A stretch of 64,000 nt of DNA from an uncultured Clostridia bacterium (GCA_947627575.1 CANQWN010000006.1:48179-112178); one strand, 5' to 3'. Shown: positions 54,459-63,868, counted from the stretch's first letter. Translations and numbers: made by a program. The notes: generated from the letters alone by a model not told the origin.

Positions 54459-56808
54459 AAAACTTAAAGCGGGAGCGGTATTGCTTGACGGCGCGATGGG
54501 CACTTGCCTCGAAGGCGGGGGCTTGCCTGCAGGCTCTCCGCCGGAACTTTACAATTCGCTTAAACCCGAAGAAGTGGAAAAAATCCACCGCGGCTATGTG
54601 GACGCGGGGTGCGACGTTGTGTGCGCAAATACCTTCGGTATAAACCCTTTCAGATATGCCGACTGCGAACAGATGATTGCAAAAGCCGTGGGCATAGCCC
54701 TGCGTGCGGCGGACGGCAAGGCGGCGGTTGCGTTGGACGTGGGACCTACGGGCAAACTTCTGCGCCCAATCGGCGATTTGCCCTTCGAGGACGCTGTAAA
54801 CTGCTTTAAACGCGTGATATCCGCGGGCGTATCTGCCGGCGCGGAACTAATTTTTATTGAAACAATAAACGACTTGTACGAGCTTAAAGCCGCCCTCCTT
54901 GCGGCAAAGGAAAGCTGTAACCTGCCCGTATTTGCAAGTTGCGCTTTCGGCGCGGACGGAAAACTTACCACGGGCGCCTCGCCCGAGGCGGTTGTCGCGC
55001 TTGCCGAGGGGTTGGGCGCGGACGCAGTGGGGCTTAACTGCTCGCTTGCGCCGTCGCAGATGACGGAAACCGTAAAAAAATTATATGCGTGCGCTTCTGT
55101 GCCCGTCATAGCCAAACCCAACGCGGGGTTGCCGCAGATAGCGGACGGAAAGACTGTCTATGACGTGGATTCGCAAACGTTTTGCAAAGATATGTTGCAA
55201 CTTTTAAAGGCGGGCGCGCGCTGTGTGGGCGGCTGTTGCGGCACGGACGCAAGTTTTATTTCGGGGCTTAAAAAACTTTTAAAGGGGTTTACGCCCCTGC
55301 CCGTAGCGCAGAGGGATAAGACCACGGTTTGTTCCTATACGCACGCGCTTGAAATAGGCGATTATCCCGTGCTGATAGGCGAAAGGATAAATCCCACGGG
55401 TAAAAAACGCCTTAAACAAGCCATACAAGAAGGCGACTTCGCGTATATTTTGGGCGAGGCGGCAGAGCAAGCCGAAAAGGGCGTGCACGCGCTGGACGTA
55501 AACGTGGGCGTCGCCGGCGTGGACGAAAAGAAGATTTTGACGGAGGTTGTGGCGGCTGTTCAGGCGGTTACCGATTTGCCTTTACAGATAGATACGTCCG
55601 ACCCCGCCGCGATGGACGCGGCTATGCGCATATACAACGGCAAGCCGCTCGTCAATTCGGTAAACGGCAAAAAAAGCAGTATGCGGGCGGTGTTTCCCCT
55701 CGTAAAAAAATACGGCGGCGCGGCGATAGCGCTTACGCTGGATGAAAACGGTGTTCCGCCCACCGCAGAGGGCAGGATAAAGATAGCCAAACGTATTCTC
55801 CGCGAAGCGAAAAAATACGGACTTAAAAAAAGCGATATAGTGTTCGATACGCTTGCTACGGCGGTTGCCGCAGAGGGCGGTTCCGCTACGGCGGCTTTGG
55901 ATTCGTTGCGGTATATCCGCGGACGAATGGGCGCAAACGTCTCTTTGGGCGTTTCAAATATCTCGTTCGGCTTGCCTGACAGAGACGCCGTTACGGCGGC
56001 TTTCCTTACCATGGCGCTTTCGCACGGGCTTTCCGCGGCGATTGTAAACCCGTATTCCGATAGGGTTATGGGTGCATACAAAAGTTTTATGGCGCTTTCC
56101 GGCAAGGATAAAAATTGCATGGAATATATCGATTTCGCTTCGCGCGACGCGCAACCGCGCGAGGCGCCCCCCGCGGCGCATACGGGCGCGGAAGGGCTTA
56201 AACGCAGTATAACGCGCGGGTTGAAGGAGGACGCGGCGCGCCTTTCTGCGGAACTATGTTCCACGCTGTCCGCGCAGGAAGTTATCGAAGCCCACATCGT
56301 CCCCGCATTGGACGAGGTAGGCGCGGCTTTTGAAAGCAAAAAAATTTTTCTGCCCCAACTTCTGATAAGCGCGGAGGCGGCAAGCGCGGCGTTCGACGCG
56401 GTAAAGCCATACATAAAGCGCGTGGGGACGGGCAAAAAACTTAAAATAGTGCTTGCCACCGTCAGGGGCGACGTGCACGATATAGGCAAAAACATTGTAA
56501 AAACCATGCTGGCAAATTACGGCTTTGCGGTTATAGATCTGGGCAAGGACGTCCCGCCGGAAAAGATAGTGCGCGCGGCGGCGGAAACGGGCGCGGGGCT
56601 TGTGGGTTTAAGCGCGCTGATGACCACCACCGTCGGGGCGATGGAAAGCACGGTTAAGTTGATAAAAAAGCAACTTCCGCACTGCAAATGCATAGTGGGC
56701 GGGGCGGTTATAACGGCGGAATACGCCGCGGAAATAGGCGCGGACGCCTACGGCAAAGACGCAATGCAGACGGTGCGCTACGCCGAAAGCATAGAAAAAC
56801 TTTTATAA
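54445..56808 (+). CDS. metH: Methionine synthase MetH lacking the activation domain
   Basis: This is a 787-aa cobalamin enzyme. The homocysteine domain (1-280) has the zinc Cys set NCSL and GGCCGTD; the folate domain (about 310-560) has LIGERINPTG and ALDVNVG; the B12 cap and binding domains (about 600-787) have DVHDIGKNIV with the cobalt-binding His. The usual C-terminal reactivation domain is missing and is supplied by the gene just upstream. It transfers the methyl group from methyl-THF to homocysteine. Confidence 0.95.
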   Translation: MNLIEKLKAGAVLLDGAMGTCLEGGGLPAGSPPELYNSLKPEEVEKIHRGYVDAGCDVVCANTFGINPFRYADCEQMIAKAVGIALRAADGKAAVALDVGPTGKLLRPIGDLPFEDAVNCFKRVISAGVSAGAELIFIETINDLYELKAALLAAKESCNLPVFASCAFGADGKLTTGASPEAVVALAEGLGADAVGLNCSLAPSQMTETVKKLYACASVPVIAKPNAGLPQIADGKTVYDVDSQTFCKDMLQLLKAGARCVGGCCGTDASFISGLKKLLKGFTPLPVAQRDKTTVCSYTHALEIGDYPVLIGERINPTGKKRLKQAIQEGDFAYILGEAAEQAEKGVHALDVNVGVAGVDEKKILTEVVAAVQAVTDLPLQIDTSDPAAMDAAMRIYNGKPLVNSVNGKKSSMRAVFPLVKKYGGAAIALTLDENGVPPTAEGRIKIAKRILREAKKYGLKKSDIVFDTLATAVAAEGGSATAALDSLRYIRGRMGANVSLGVSNISFGLPDRDAVTAAFLTMALSHGLSAAIVNPYSDRVMGAYKSFMALSGKDKNCMEYIDFASRDAQPREAPPAAHTGAEGLKRSITRGLKEDAARLSAELCSTLSAQEVIEAHIVPALDEVGAAFESKKIFLPQLLISAEAASAAFDAVKPYIKRVGTGKKLKIVLATVRGDVHDIGKNIVKTMLANYGFAVIDLGKDVPPEKIVRAAAETGAGLVGLSALMTTTVGAMESTVKLIKKQLPHCKCIVGGAVITAEYAAEIGADAYGKDAMQTVRYAESIEKLL

Positions 56809-56826
56809 CATTATCATAGCGCATAT

Positions 56827-56853
56827 GCGCCCGCCGTACGGCGGGCGCTTTTA
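56827..56853 (+). terminator. Terminator of the nifS-metH operon
   Basis: An 11-bp perfect palindromic arm, GCGCCCGCCGT and its complement, is followed by TTTTATT. Confidence 0.8.
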
Positions 56854-56903
56854 TTGCTTTCATATTCGGACAAGCGCGGGAATACTCTATAAAGAGGTAT
56901 AAA

Positions 56904-59513
56904 ATGCAAAATTTCCCCTTTATGGAAGCGCGGCAGGCGCTTGTAACCCTTAAATCGTCCGAAAGCGGACTTGCCGAAAGCGAGGCGCAGTTGCGCCTCG
57001 GGCAGTACGGTAAAAACAGCGTGGAAGAAAAAAAGCGCGGCGGGCTGGCGCTGTTGTTTATATCGCAGTTCGGGGATTTTATGACGCTGTTGCTTATCGC
57101 CGCCGCCGTTGTTTCGGGGATAGTGGCGTTCGTTTCGCGCGACAGGGGAGACCTCACCGATACGCTTATAATACTTGCCATAATCTTTTTAAACGCGGTT
57201 GTGGGCACCGTGCAACAATTCCGCGCGGACAAGGCGATAGCCAACCTAAAAAAACTTTCCATGGGCGCGGTGAAAGTAAGGCGGGGCGGCAAGGAGAGGG
57301 AAATACCAACCGAAAATCTTACCGTGGGCGACGTGATTATAATAGGCGAGGGGGACGTTATCCCCGCGGATTGCCGCATACTGTCCTGCAACGGGCTTAA
57401 ATGCGACGAATCTGCGCTTACGGGCGAAAGTTTGCCCGTCTATAAGTCCGCCGCCGCAATAAATAAGGACAGGGTGGAACTTTCCGAAGCGGCTAATCTG
57501 CTGTTCTGTTCCACCTACGCCGTGGGCGGGAATGCGGAGGCGGTTGTCTACGCCGTAGGCAAAAATACCGAAACGGGGAAAATTGCGGGTATGTTGCAGG
57601 GCGATAAGCCCTCCGCCACCCCGCTTGAAAAAACGCTTAACAAGCTGGGCAAAATAATTTCGGCGATAGTGCTTGCCATAACGGCGGCTATATTTATCTT
57701 CGGCGCGGTTTTCGGCACGGGCGGCGTGCTTAAAAATTTTATGACGGCGGTCGCGATAGCCGTCGCCGCCATTCCGGAGGGACTGCCCGCCGTAGTAACG
57801 ATAATTATGGCTATGGGCGTTTCGCGGATGAGCGCCAAAAACGTCGTCATACGCAAACTTAAATCGGTGGAAACTTTGGGCGGCTGTACCGTAATCTGCA
57901 CCGACAAGACGGGCACTTTGACGGAAAATAAGATGCGCGTTCTGCGCGTTTGGGGCGGCTTTTCGGCGGTGGAACGCGGCGCGGAAGGGGAAGTTTACCG
58001 CAAAATTTTGCAATGTATGACGGCGTGTACGGACGTGCGCGGCGAAAAGGGCGCGTACATAGGCGATCCCACCGAAATCGCGCTTAAAGCGTACGCGGAC
58101 GAATGCGGCTTTTTACAGCCCTTTTCAAAGATAGACGAAATACCCTTTACGTCCGAAAGAAAACTGATGAGCGTAAGCGCGGATTTTGCGGGCGAAAAAC
58201 TCAACCTCGTAAAGGGCGCGCCGGATATCCTTTCGGACAGGTGCGCTTATGTGCTTGCCGCAGACGGCGTTCGCCCGCTTACCCCGCGGGACAGGGAAGA
58301 AATTTCCCGCGAAAATACCCAAATGTCGCGCTCGGCATTGCGCGTGCTGGGTTTTGCCTACTGCCCGTACGACGGTGAGATGCGTGAAGAAAAGCTGATT
58401 TTCGCAGGGCTTTGCGGGATGAAGGACGGGCTTAAAAAAGGGGTGAAACAGGCGGTGGAACAGTGCCGTACGGCGGGGATAAAGACGGTTATGATTACGG
58501 GCGATTCGCCGCAGACGGCGCTTGCCATTGCCCAAAGTTTGCATATAGCCGAAGATATGGGCGAAGTTGTGACGGGGGCGGAGCTTGACGCAATGCCGAA
58601 GGCGGAAAGGGATAAAGCCATCCGCAAAAGCCGCGTGTTCGCCCGCGTTTCGCCTAAACATAAAAATATGATAGTAAAATGCCTTAAAGCCCGCGGCGAA
58701 GTTGTGGCAATGACGGGCGACGGCATAAACGACGCCCCCGCCATAAAGGCAGCCGATATAGGCGTTGCAATGGGCATATCCGGCACCGACGTTACAAAAA
58801 GCGCGTCCGATATGGTAATTGCCGACGATAATTTCGCAACTATCGTCGCCGCCGTGCGCGAGGGCAGACGCATTTCAGCAAATATAGGAAAAACCATCGA
58901 ATTTTTCCTGTCAACCAACCTCGCCGAAGTGCTTGCCATTCTCATTGCCGTGTTCGCATTCTTCGGTAAAAGTTTTTTGCTTTCCACGCAATTGCTTTGG
59001 CTTAACCTGATAACCGATAGCTTCCCCGTGCTTGCTTTGGGAATGGAAAGGGAGGAAAAGGACATAATGTCCCGCCCGCCCGTCCGCGCGCAAAAGGCGC
59101 TGTTTTCAAAGCGTTCGGTGGCGTCGATAGCCTTTTTCGGGGCGTATATAACCGCGGTAACGATAGCCGTATTTTCAATTTGCCTGCATATATGGGGCAA
59201 CCAAACGGCAACGTGCGTAACTTTTCTCACAATCTCGTTTTTCGAGCTGTTCCACGCGTTCAACGTGCGTTCGGCGCGTAATTCGGCGTTTTCGGATTTT
59301 TTCGGGAACAAGGTATTGCTTTTAACCGTCGCCGCCGGGATTGCAATCAACGTGGCTTTGGCGTTTTGTCCGTTTGCTTCGGCGTTCGGACTTGTCAAAC
59401 TTAACGCCGCGCAGTGGTGCATAGCGCTGTTTGCGCCGCTTTCCATCCTGCCCGTGGGCGAGCTGTTCAAACTGTGCCTGCGCCTTGCGGAAAAGCGTAA
59501 AAAACGGCTTTAA
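56904..59513 (+). CDS. P-type calcium-transporting ATPase
   Basis: This 869-aa P2-type pump starts at ATG 56904 with AGAGGT upstream. The actuator motif LTGES, transmembrane PEGLP, phosphorylation site DKTGTLTENKM, KGAPD nucleotide-binding loop, TGD, and GDGINDAPA hinge are all present. Ten transmembrane segments can be counted in the usual positions. PEGLP with the N-terminal cation-ATPase domain indicates a SERCA/PMCA-like Ca2+ exporter. It stands alone with terminators on both sides. Confidence 0.92.
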   Translation: MQNFPFMEARQALVTLKSSESGLAESEAQLRLGQYGKNSVEEKKRGGLALLFISQFGDFMTLLLIAAAVVSGIVAFVSRDRGDLTDTLIILAIIFLNAVVGTVQQFRADKAIANLKKLSMGAVKVRRGGKEREIPTENLTVGDVIIIGEGDVIPADCRILSCNGLKCDESALTGESLPVYKSAAAINKDRVELSEAANLLFCSTYAVGGNAEAVVYAVGKNTETGKIAGMLQGDKPSATPLEKTLNKLGKIISAIVLAITAAIFIFGAVFGTGGVLKNFMTAVAIAVAAIPEGLPAVVTIIMAMGVSRMSAKNVVIRKLKSVETLGGCTVICTDKTGTLTENKMRVLRVWGGFSAVERGAEGEVYRKILQCMTACTDVRGEKGAYIGDPTEIALKAYADECGFLQPFSKIDEIPFTSERKLMSVSADFAGEKLNLVKGAPDILSDRCAYVLAADGVRPLTPRDREEISRENTQMSRSALRVLGFAYCPYDGEMREEKLIFAGLCGMKDGLKKGVKQAVEQCRTAGIKTVMITGDSPQTALAIAQSLHIAEDMGEVVTGAELDAMPKAERDKAIRKSRVFARVSPKHKNMIVKCLKARGEVVAMTGDGINDAPAIKAADIGVAMGISGTDVTKSASDMVIADDNFATIVAAVREGRRISANIGKTIEFFLSTNLAEVLAILIAVFAFFGKSFLLSTQLLWLNLITDSFPVLALGMEREEKDIMSRPPVRAQKALFSKRSVASIAFFGAYITAVTIAVFSICLHIWGNQTATCVTFLTISFFELFHAFNVRSARNSAFSDFFGNKVLLLTVAAGIAINVALAFCPFASAFGLVKLNAAQWCIALFAPLSILPVGELFKLCLRLAEKRKKRL

Positions 59514-59538
59514 CGCCGATATATATGCCGTTTTTTCT
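59499..59538 (+). terminator. Terminator of the calcium ATPase gene
   Basis: AAAAAACGGC in the last codons pairs with GCCGTTTTTT 18 bases later; the stem overlaps the stop codon. Confidence 0.65.
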
Positions 59539-59608
59539 TAAATCCAAGGAGGGAATGGCATTATACTTATAAATCGATAAAGGGGTGCGGCAAAATGCCT
59601 GCCAATAA

Positions 59609-59638
59609 AAAATTACCGCCTATGCGGTAATTTTTTTA
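59609..59638. terminator. Bidirectional terminator
   Basis: AATTACCGC, CTAT loop and GCGGTAATT, then T7; it lies between the converging ATPase and HNH genes. Confidence 0.75.
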
Positions 59639-60745
59639 ATTATCTGATTTTCTTCTGTTGTGTTCCTTGCATAGCATTTGGCAGTTGTCTATGTTAGTTT
59701 TGCCGCCTTCGCGCCACGGCGTTATGTGGTCGGCTTCCATTTCGTCAATTTCGTAATGGGTTTTTTCTCTGTGCTCCGCCGCGCAAATAGGGCATATCCC
59801 GCCTTGCCGTTCGTAAACTTTGCGTTTTTCGTTATCGGTAAAGGCGCGTATATTTAAATACTTTTCATTGCCGCTCAATAAATATTCGTATATGCCCGAA
59901 CGCTTTGTTATATCGTCGTCCTGCATAAAAGTTGATATTTTTTGCTCCAATTCCTGCGGGTCGTAAGTTTTGCCACCGTACTTGTTGTACATCAGACCCC
60001 ATTCAAGCCCTTTCATTTCCTTGCGGTATTTTGGGAAAATATTTGTTACCCAATTTATAACCTGTTGGAAATACTGCCATAAAGGCGTGGCGTGCGTATC
60101 GTGTTGATGTTCGCCCATATAGTCGCGGATAGACTTATTTTCTTTTGCGCAAATCCACTTTAAAGCCGTTTCCAAATAATCCTGCCGGTTGACTTCGCCC
60201 GTAATGTACTTGTTTGCCAGATGATAGGCGACGCACCCGTTTTTACTGAAGTATTTCTTCGCGCTCGTCAGCCATTCGCCCGTATAAAAGGCGTTTTTCA
60301 ATTCCTGCGGTTTTAGTTCCACGCCCGCAATATTTATAATTTCAAACCAGTCAAGTTTTTCCCTAATCGAGCCTTTACATATATAGATCATTAATTTATA
60401 ATCAAGTATTTTATCTTGTTCGTCCTTCGTCAGGTTATGAAAATATCTGCTGTCTACCGAAAAATCGCCGTTTACGTATTGACAAATACTCAACGTGCGT
60501 TGCTGACCGTCCAAAAGTTCGTAATCGCCGTTTTCGGCTTCAGACCAATACATAACGTTGAGAGGGAACCCCTTTGTAACGGTTTCTATTACTGCGTTGC
60601 GCTGTTTTTCTTTATATACAAATTCCCGTTGGAACGCGGGGCGGATATTCAACTTGCCGCCAAAGCCCACAACGCCCTCTTCGGCGCTGTCCTTATATCC
60701 GTCTACGACTTCGCGTATCTTAATTTCTTTCAATTCAATCTGCAT
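59636..60745 (-). CDS. DUF262-HNH endonuclease, restriction partner
   Basis: This 369-aa protein starts at 60745 behind AAGGAG inside the methylase 3' end (11-bp overlap). The N-terminal DUF262 domain has FQREFVYKEKQRN and the DGQQRTLS motif. The C-terminal HNH nuclease has a CPIC zinc knuckle, DEMEADHITPW and NCQMLCKEHN, so all catalytic parts are present. It pairs with an adenine methylase and is probably the restriction enzyme of a two-gene RM unit. DUF262 suggests NTP-dependent cleavage. Confidence 0.8.
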   Translation of the reverse strand: MQIELKEIKIREVVDGYKDSAEEGVVGFGGKLNIRPAFQREFVYKEKQRNAVIETVTKGFPLNVMYWSEAENGDYELLDGQQRTLSICQYVNGDFSVDSRYFHNLTKDEQDKILDYKLMIYICKGSIREKLDWFEIINIAGVELKPQELKNAFYTGEWLTSAKKYFSKNGCVAYHLANKYITGEVNRQDYLETALKWICAKENKSIRDYMGEHQHDTHATPLWQYFQQVINWVTNIFPKYRKEMKGLEWGLMYNKYGGKTYDPQELEQKISTFMQDDDITKRSGIYEYLLSGNEKYLNIRAFTDNEKRKVYERQGGICPICAAEHREKTHYEIDEMEADHITPWREGGKTNIDNCQMLCKEHNRRKSDN

Positions 60746-61778
60746 TTGTTTTTCTCCTTATGATTATTCGCGCATACCTCGGTTTGCCGTTTATCGCAAC
60801 TCTGCCGCCTACCAAAAATTCTTTTGGCACTGTATATCTGTCTAACCCCAAAATTTCAAACTGTTCGGGATTATATTTATCCAAAAAAGTGATAGGTACA
60901 CCCATTAACCCGTCGTAATCGCACGGTATATCCGTTACCCTTGAAACTTCGATAGCCTCGTAATTATCGTATTTGGGATATTCTTCGGGCGTGTATTTTT
61001 TGTAAAATTGCATTTCTTCGTGCCGTTTATCCGTATCGAGATTGGTAAACCAACATATATTACCGAATTTTGCGTATTTTACGCCGTTGTAAATGTAAGT
61101 ATTGTTCTGTTCAAAGTCGAACGGCACTTGAAAGGTCTGCCCGCCCGAATGATGCCCCAACCACATTACGTTATTTTTAAGTAAAGGGAAAATTTCTTTG
61201 TATGTAATCGCGTTTTGATTGCCTATAATCAAAAACTTTTTGCCATACTCTACAAGTTGCGCAACGTACTCGCGGAAGAGTGAAAACGGCGGGTTGGTAA
61301 CCACAACATCCGCTTGCTTCAACAGTTCAACACACTCTACAGAACGAAAATCGCCGTCGCCTTTTAATAGTGAAAGCGTGTTTTTATTATTTTGTAACAA
61401 TAACCTTACGTCGGTTAAATCAAACGAGCCGTCGTTGTTGTAGTCCTGTACGCTTGAAATTTCTATTTTGTAGGCGCGGCGGAAATTATTCGTATAAGTC
61501 TTTTCGCGCTCTTCCCCGAATATCGAAAGTTGCGTATACGCCACGGGAGAGCTGTCGTAGCAGGTGGCAATCAGCTTTTTTAAACCGAGGTAATTGAAAT
61601 TCATTGCAAAGTATTTAAAAAAGTTGCTCTCGTATGGGTCGTCGCAATTACAAAAAACAACTTTGCCATTAAAATGCTGTTTATAGTGCTTTAATTCATT
61701 TTCAATGTCCGCAAGCTGCGTATAAAACTCGTCTTGCTTTGCCTTGTTGGCTTTTCTCAAACTTGAATTACCCGCCAT
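60735..61778 (-). CDS. Adenine-specific DNA methyltransferase, EcoRI type
   Basis: This 347-aa methylase belongs to the adenine-specific EcoRI methyltransferase family. FCNCDDPYESNFFKYF is the family landmark, VVTNPPFSLFREYV is catalytic motif IV, and WLGHHSGGQTFQVP, GNICWFTNLDTDKR and LMGVPITFLDKY are typical of the C-terminal half. It protects host sites from the overlapping DUF262-HNH enzyme. Its promoter is overlapped by repeated boxes likely bound by the divergent XRE regulator. Confidence 0.88.
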   Translation of the reverse strand: MAGNSSLRKANKAKQDEFYTQLADIENELKHYKQHFNGKVVFCNCDDPYESNFFKYFAMNFNYLGLKKLIATCYDSSPVAYTQLSIFGEEREKTYTNNFRRAYKIEISSVQDYNNDGSFDLTDVRLLLQNNKNTLSLLKGDGDFRSVECVELLKQADVVVTNPPFSLFREYVAQLVEYGKKFLIIGNQNAITYKEIFPLLKNNVMWLGHHSGGQTFQVPFDFEQNNTYIYNGVKYAKFGNICWFTNLDTDKRHEEMQFYKKYTPEEYPKYDNYEAIEVSRVTDIPCDYDGLMGVPITFLDKYNPEQFEILGLDRYTVPKEFLVGGRVAINGKPRYARIIIRRKTNAD

Positions 61779-61813
61779 CGTTTTAACCTTGTGTTATGAA
61801 TTATAGTGATACA

Positions 61814-61895
61814 ATAATAACACAATAGTTTAAAATAGTCAACACGATAGTTTACATATTAAAACGAATAAACGCCTAAACTATAACTATAGTTT
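61814..61895. promoter_or_regulatory. Divergent control region of the RM unit with operator-like repeats
   Basis: The methylase promoter on the minus strand is TTGACT (61837-61842) and TATTAT (61814-61819), 17 bp apart. Two direct repeats, CACAATAGTTTAAA (61821-61834) and CACGATAGTTTACA (61843-61856), 22 bp apart, cover the -35 region and spacer. A perfect dyad, AAACTATA and TATAGTTT around AC (61878-61895), lies before the XRE start. Such boxes suit control by the XRE protein. Confidence 0.75.
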
Positions 61896-61911
61896 TAGTT
61901 TGGGGGCTGTA

Positions 61912-62205
61912 ATGGATAAAACAGAAGTTGCAAACAGAATAAAAACTTTGCGGGAAGCGCGTAAACTCACACAAAACGCTTTGGCATATCAGGCAGGCGT
62001 TTCTCCAACATATATCTATCAGCTTGAACGGGGCGAAAAAAGTCCCACAATTGAATATCTCGACCATATATGTTGGGGGTTGGGTATAACGATTGAAGAA
62101 TTTTTTTGTGCAAAAGATAAATCGGGAGACAATGCAAGAGATAAACTTTCAAATCTGACGGCAGAGCAGAAAAAACTTTTAAACGATTTTTTGAACAGTT
62201 TATAA
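61912..62205 (+). CDS. XRE-family HTH controller of the RM unit
   Basis: This 97-aa protein starts at ATG 61912 behind GGGGG. It has an HTH_3 domain (VANRIKTLREARKLTQNALAYQAGVSP, then YIYQLERGEKSPTIEYL) and a short C-terminal helix. Its position, divergent from the methylase gene across shared operator-like repeats, matches a restriction-modification C-protein or repressor. It likely sets the timing or balance of methylase and nuclease expression. Confidence 0.8.
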   Translation: MDKTEVANRIKTLREARKLTQNALAYQAGVSPTYIYQLERGEKSPTIEYLDHICWGLGITIEEFFCAKDKSGDNARDKLSNLTAEQKKLLNDFLNSL

Positions 62206-62372
62206 TATATCTGCCTGTATCGATATAAGCGAGTTGCCGCCCGATTGTCGTTTATCCCCGCGCGAAAACAAATACAACCCAAAATAAGGATTATATGCGC
62301 AGGATATATTTTAAAAATTTCGCGCATAACATTTGTCACGTTGCACAAAATAGCGGTATGGGGGTAAACAAT

Positions 62373-62537
62373 ATGGAAAAATTCAGATCCGGCGAAACCG
62401 TTCCCATGACTTGTTTTTACAAGGCTTACGATAAGAACGGAAACAGCCACGACGACGAAAAAACTTATCTTGAAAAGGGCAATACGTTCCCTCCTCTGCA
62501 GCATGAGGGCGGCTATTGGGTAATGGACCACAATTAA
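62373..62537 (+). CDS. YjzC-like small protein
   Basis: This is a 54-aa protein from ATG 62373 (GGGGG precedes it; an upstream frame opening at 62295 has no site). FRSGETVPMTCFYKAYDKNG and a LEKGNTFPPL end resemble YjzC-like proteins of Firmicutes. It has no known catalytic role. A strong terminator follows. Confidence 0.55.
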   Translation: MEKFRSGETVPMTCFYKAYDKNGNSHDDEKTYLEKGNTFPPLQHEGGYWVMDHN

Positions 62538-62560
62538 GCCTTCGATAAGCGTAATTCCAT

Positions 62561-62590
62561 AAATACCCCCGCATATGCGGGGGTATATTT
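62561..62590. terminator. Perfect hairpin terminator
   Basis: AAATACCCCCGCA and its complement form a 30-bp palindrome with T-rich ends on both sides. Confidence 0.75.
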
Positions 62591-62600
62591 ACGTCCGTCG

Positions 62601-62640
62601 TAAAAAAGCAAGACGGGGCGCATTTGCGCCCCGCCCTTTT
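62601..62640 (-). terminator. Terminator of the TIGR04076 gene
   Basis: On the minus strand GGGCGGGGCGC, AAAT loop and GCGCCCCG-C pair, followed by TTGCTTTTTT. Confidence 0.65.
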
Positions 62641-62653
62641 AAGTGCGGCTACT

Positions 62654-62959
62654 TTATTTATCCTCTGCTTCAAGCAGAAAGCTGACGGGGCGGAACCCGT
62701 CGTTGCAGGATATCATCGCGGATTTTTCGTTTTTCATCCATCCGTCGTAAAAATTTCCTCCGCCTTGTGAAAGCGTTTCCACGAACGGCAAAATGCTTTC
62801 CCACGCGCTGTCGCAAAAGCCGTCCGGCTTCACGCCCCCATATGCCGTAAACGTTTGCCCTTCGCGCATATCGCACGGATGCGGCAGGGGATTTTCATAT
62901 TTTTCCATAAGATCTTTATAGCAGGCGGTTTTCATAACCGTTATTTTAACATTCTTCAT
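62654..62959 (-). CDS. TIGR04076 family protein
   Basis: This 101-aa protein starts at 62959. MKNVKITVMKT and CDMREGQTFTAYG, then PDGFCDSAWESILPFVETL and a CNDGFRPVSF end match the TIGR04076 family. Its role is unknown. Conserved Cys residues suggest a metal or Fe-S centre. A consensus promoter lies upstream at 63057-63084. Confidence 0.75.
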   Translation of the reverse strand: MKNVKITVMKTACYKDLMEKYENPLPHPCDMREGQTFTAYGGVKPDGFCDSAWESILPFVETLSQGGGNFYDGWMKNEKSAMISCNDGFRPVSFLLEAEDK

Positions 62960-63056
62960 AGCCCGTAACAGATTAATATTTTTATAATGTATCGTAATAG
63001 GCGCGCTTTCCCGTTACGCGCGTTTTGCAAAATCGGTAATTTTAAAGGATACTTAT

Positions 63057-63084
63057 ATTATATCACAACGTTGAGCCTCGTCAA
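63057..63084 (-). promoter_or_regulatory. Promoter of the TIGR04076 gene
   Basis: On the minus strand TTGACG (63079-63084) and TATAAT (63057-63062) are 16 bp apart. Confidence 0.6.
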
Positions 63085-63175
63085 CACATTTTCGCTTCCG
63101 CCCGCCGTCCCGCGTGGGACGTAAAGGCAAAATTATGTATTTCGTAGGCATGCAATGCAATTTTCGGCCTGCGTG

Positions 63176-63204
63176 TTGACAGAAAATTTCCGCGCGCTTA
63201 TAAT
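63176..63204 (+). promoter_or_regulatory. Promoter of the LRR_5 gene
   Basis: Consensus TTGACA and TATAAT are 17 bp apart, 46 bp before the start codon. Confidence 0.75.
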
Positions 63205-63249
63205 AAAACAAAAACCGTTTGCAAAAAGTGCGGCGGAAGCGGGGCAGGA

Positions 63250-63819
63250 ATGGAAAAATTTAAAACAGAGGACAATGTTTTGGTTTGGTACGAGGGTGAG
63301 GACGAAACAGTGCGCGTGCCCGAGGGCGTTGAATATATCAGCACAACAGCGTTTTGGATAAACAACGGCTTTAAAAAGCTGGTGTTACCGGCAAGCCTTT
63401 CGCGCTTCAACGCCGCGGCGTTCGATTTTTGCAAAAATATCGATGAAATCGAAATTTCGGCGGACAACCCGATATATTACGCGAAGCAAAATTGTCTTAT
63501 CGAAAGGGATTCGGCAACGCTTATTTTGGGCGCGTGCAAAAGCAAAATACCCGCCGACGGTAGCGTCAAAACAATAGGTTCACATGCATTTGGCGGGACA
63601 AGCCATTGCTGCGTCTTTATTCCCGCCTGTATAGAGCGGGTGGAAGAGGAAGCCTTTTTAATGAACTATCAATTATATATCAACGTTGAGGCGGAAGAGG
63701 AGCCGGATAGTTGGAGTGAAGATTGGTGCCCGACGGGCGTCACTCCGGAAAATATCTGTTGGGAAGAAGGCGACCCCGACATTTTGATTTTATTTGGTTG
63801 TAAACCCGATGAAGACTGA
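63250..63819 (+). CDS. LRR_5-type (BspA-like) protein without signal peptide
   Basis: This 189-aa protein has BspA-type leucine-rich repeats: VRVPEGVEYISTTAF, FKKLVLPASLSRFNAAAF, VKTIGSHAFGGT and FIPACIERVEEEAF. There is no signal peptide or membrane segment, so it is cytoplasmic unless exported unusually. The C-terminal 40 residues are acidic and Trp-rich. It is a smaller relative of the lipoprotein at 26509 in repeat type only. Start ATG 63250 lies after GGGGCAGG. Confidence 0.65.
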   Translation: MEKFKTEDNVLVWYEGEDETVRVPEGVEYISTTAFWINNGFKKLVLPASLSRFNAAAFDFCKNIDEIEISADNPIYYAKQNCLIERDSATLILGACKSKIPADGSVKTIGSHAFGGTSHCCVFIPACIERVEEEAFLMNYQLYINVEAEEEPDSWSEDWCPTGVTPENICWEEGDPDILILFGCKPDED

Positions 63820-63868
63820 CTCCGCTTTTAAATTTCAATTACATTTTTACCGATATATGATATAAACG

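Noticed and set aside
55560..56507. A 315-aa minus-strand frame inside metH
   Set aside because: The plus strand encodes conserved MetH domains throughout; the opposite frame has no motif.
58358..59470. A 370-aa minus-strand frame inside the calcium ATPase gene
   Set aside because: It is a shadow of a fully conserved P-type ATPase.
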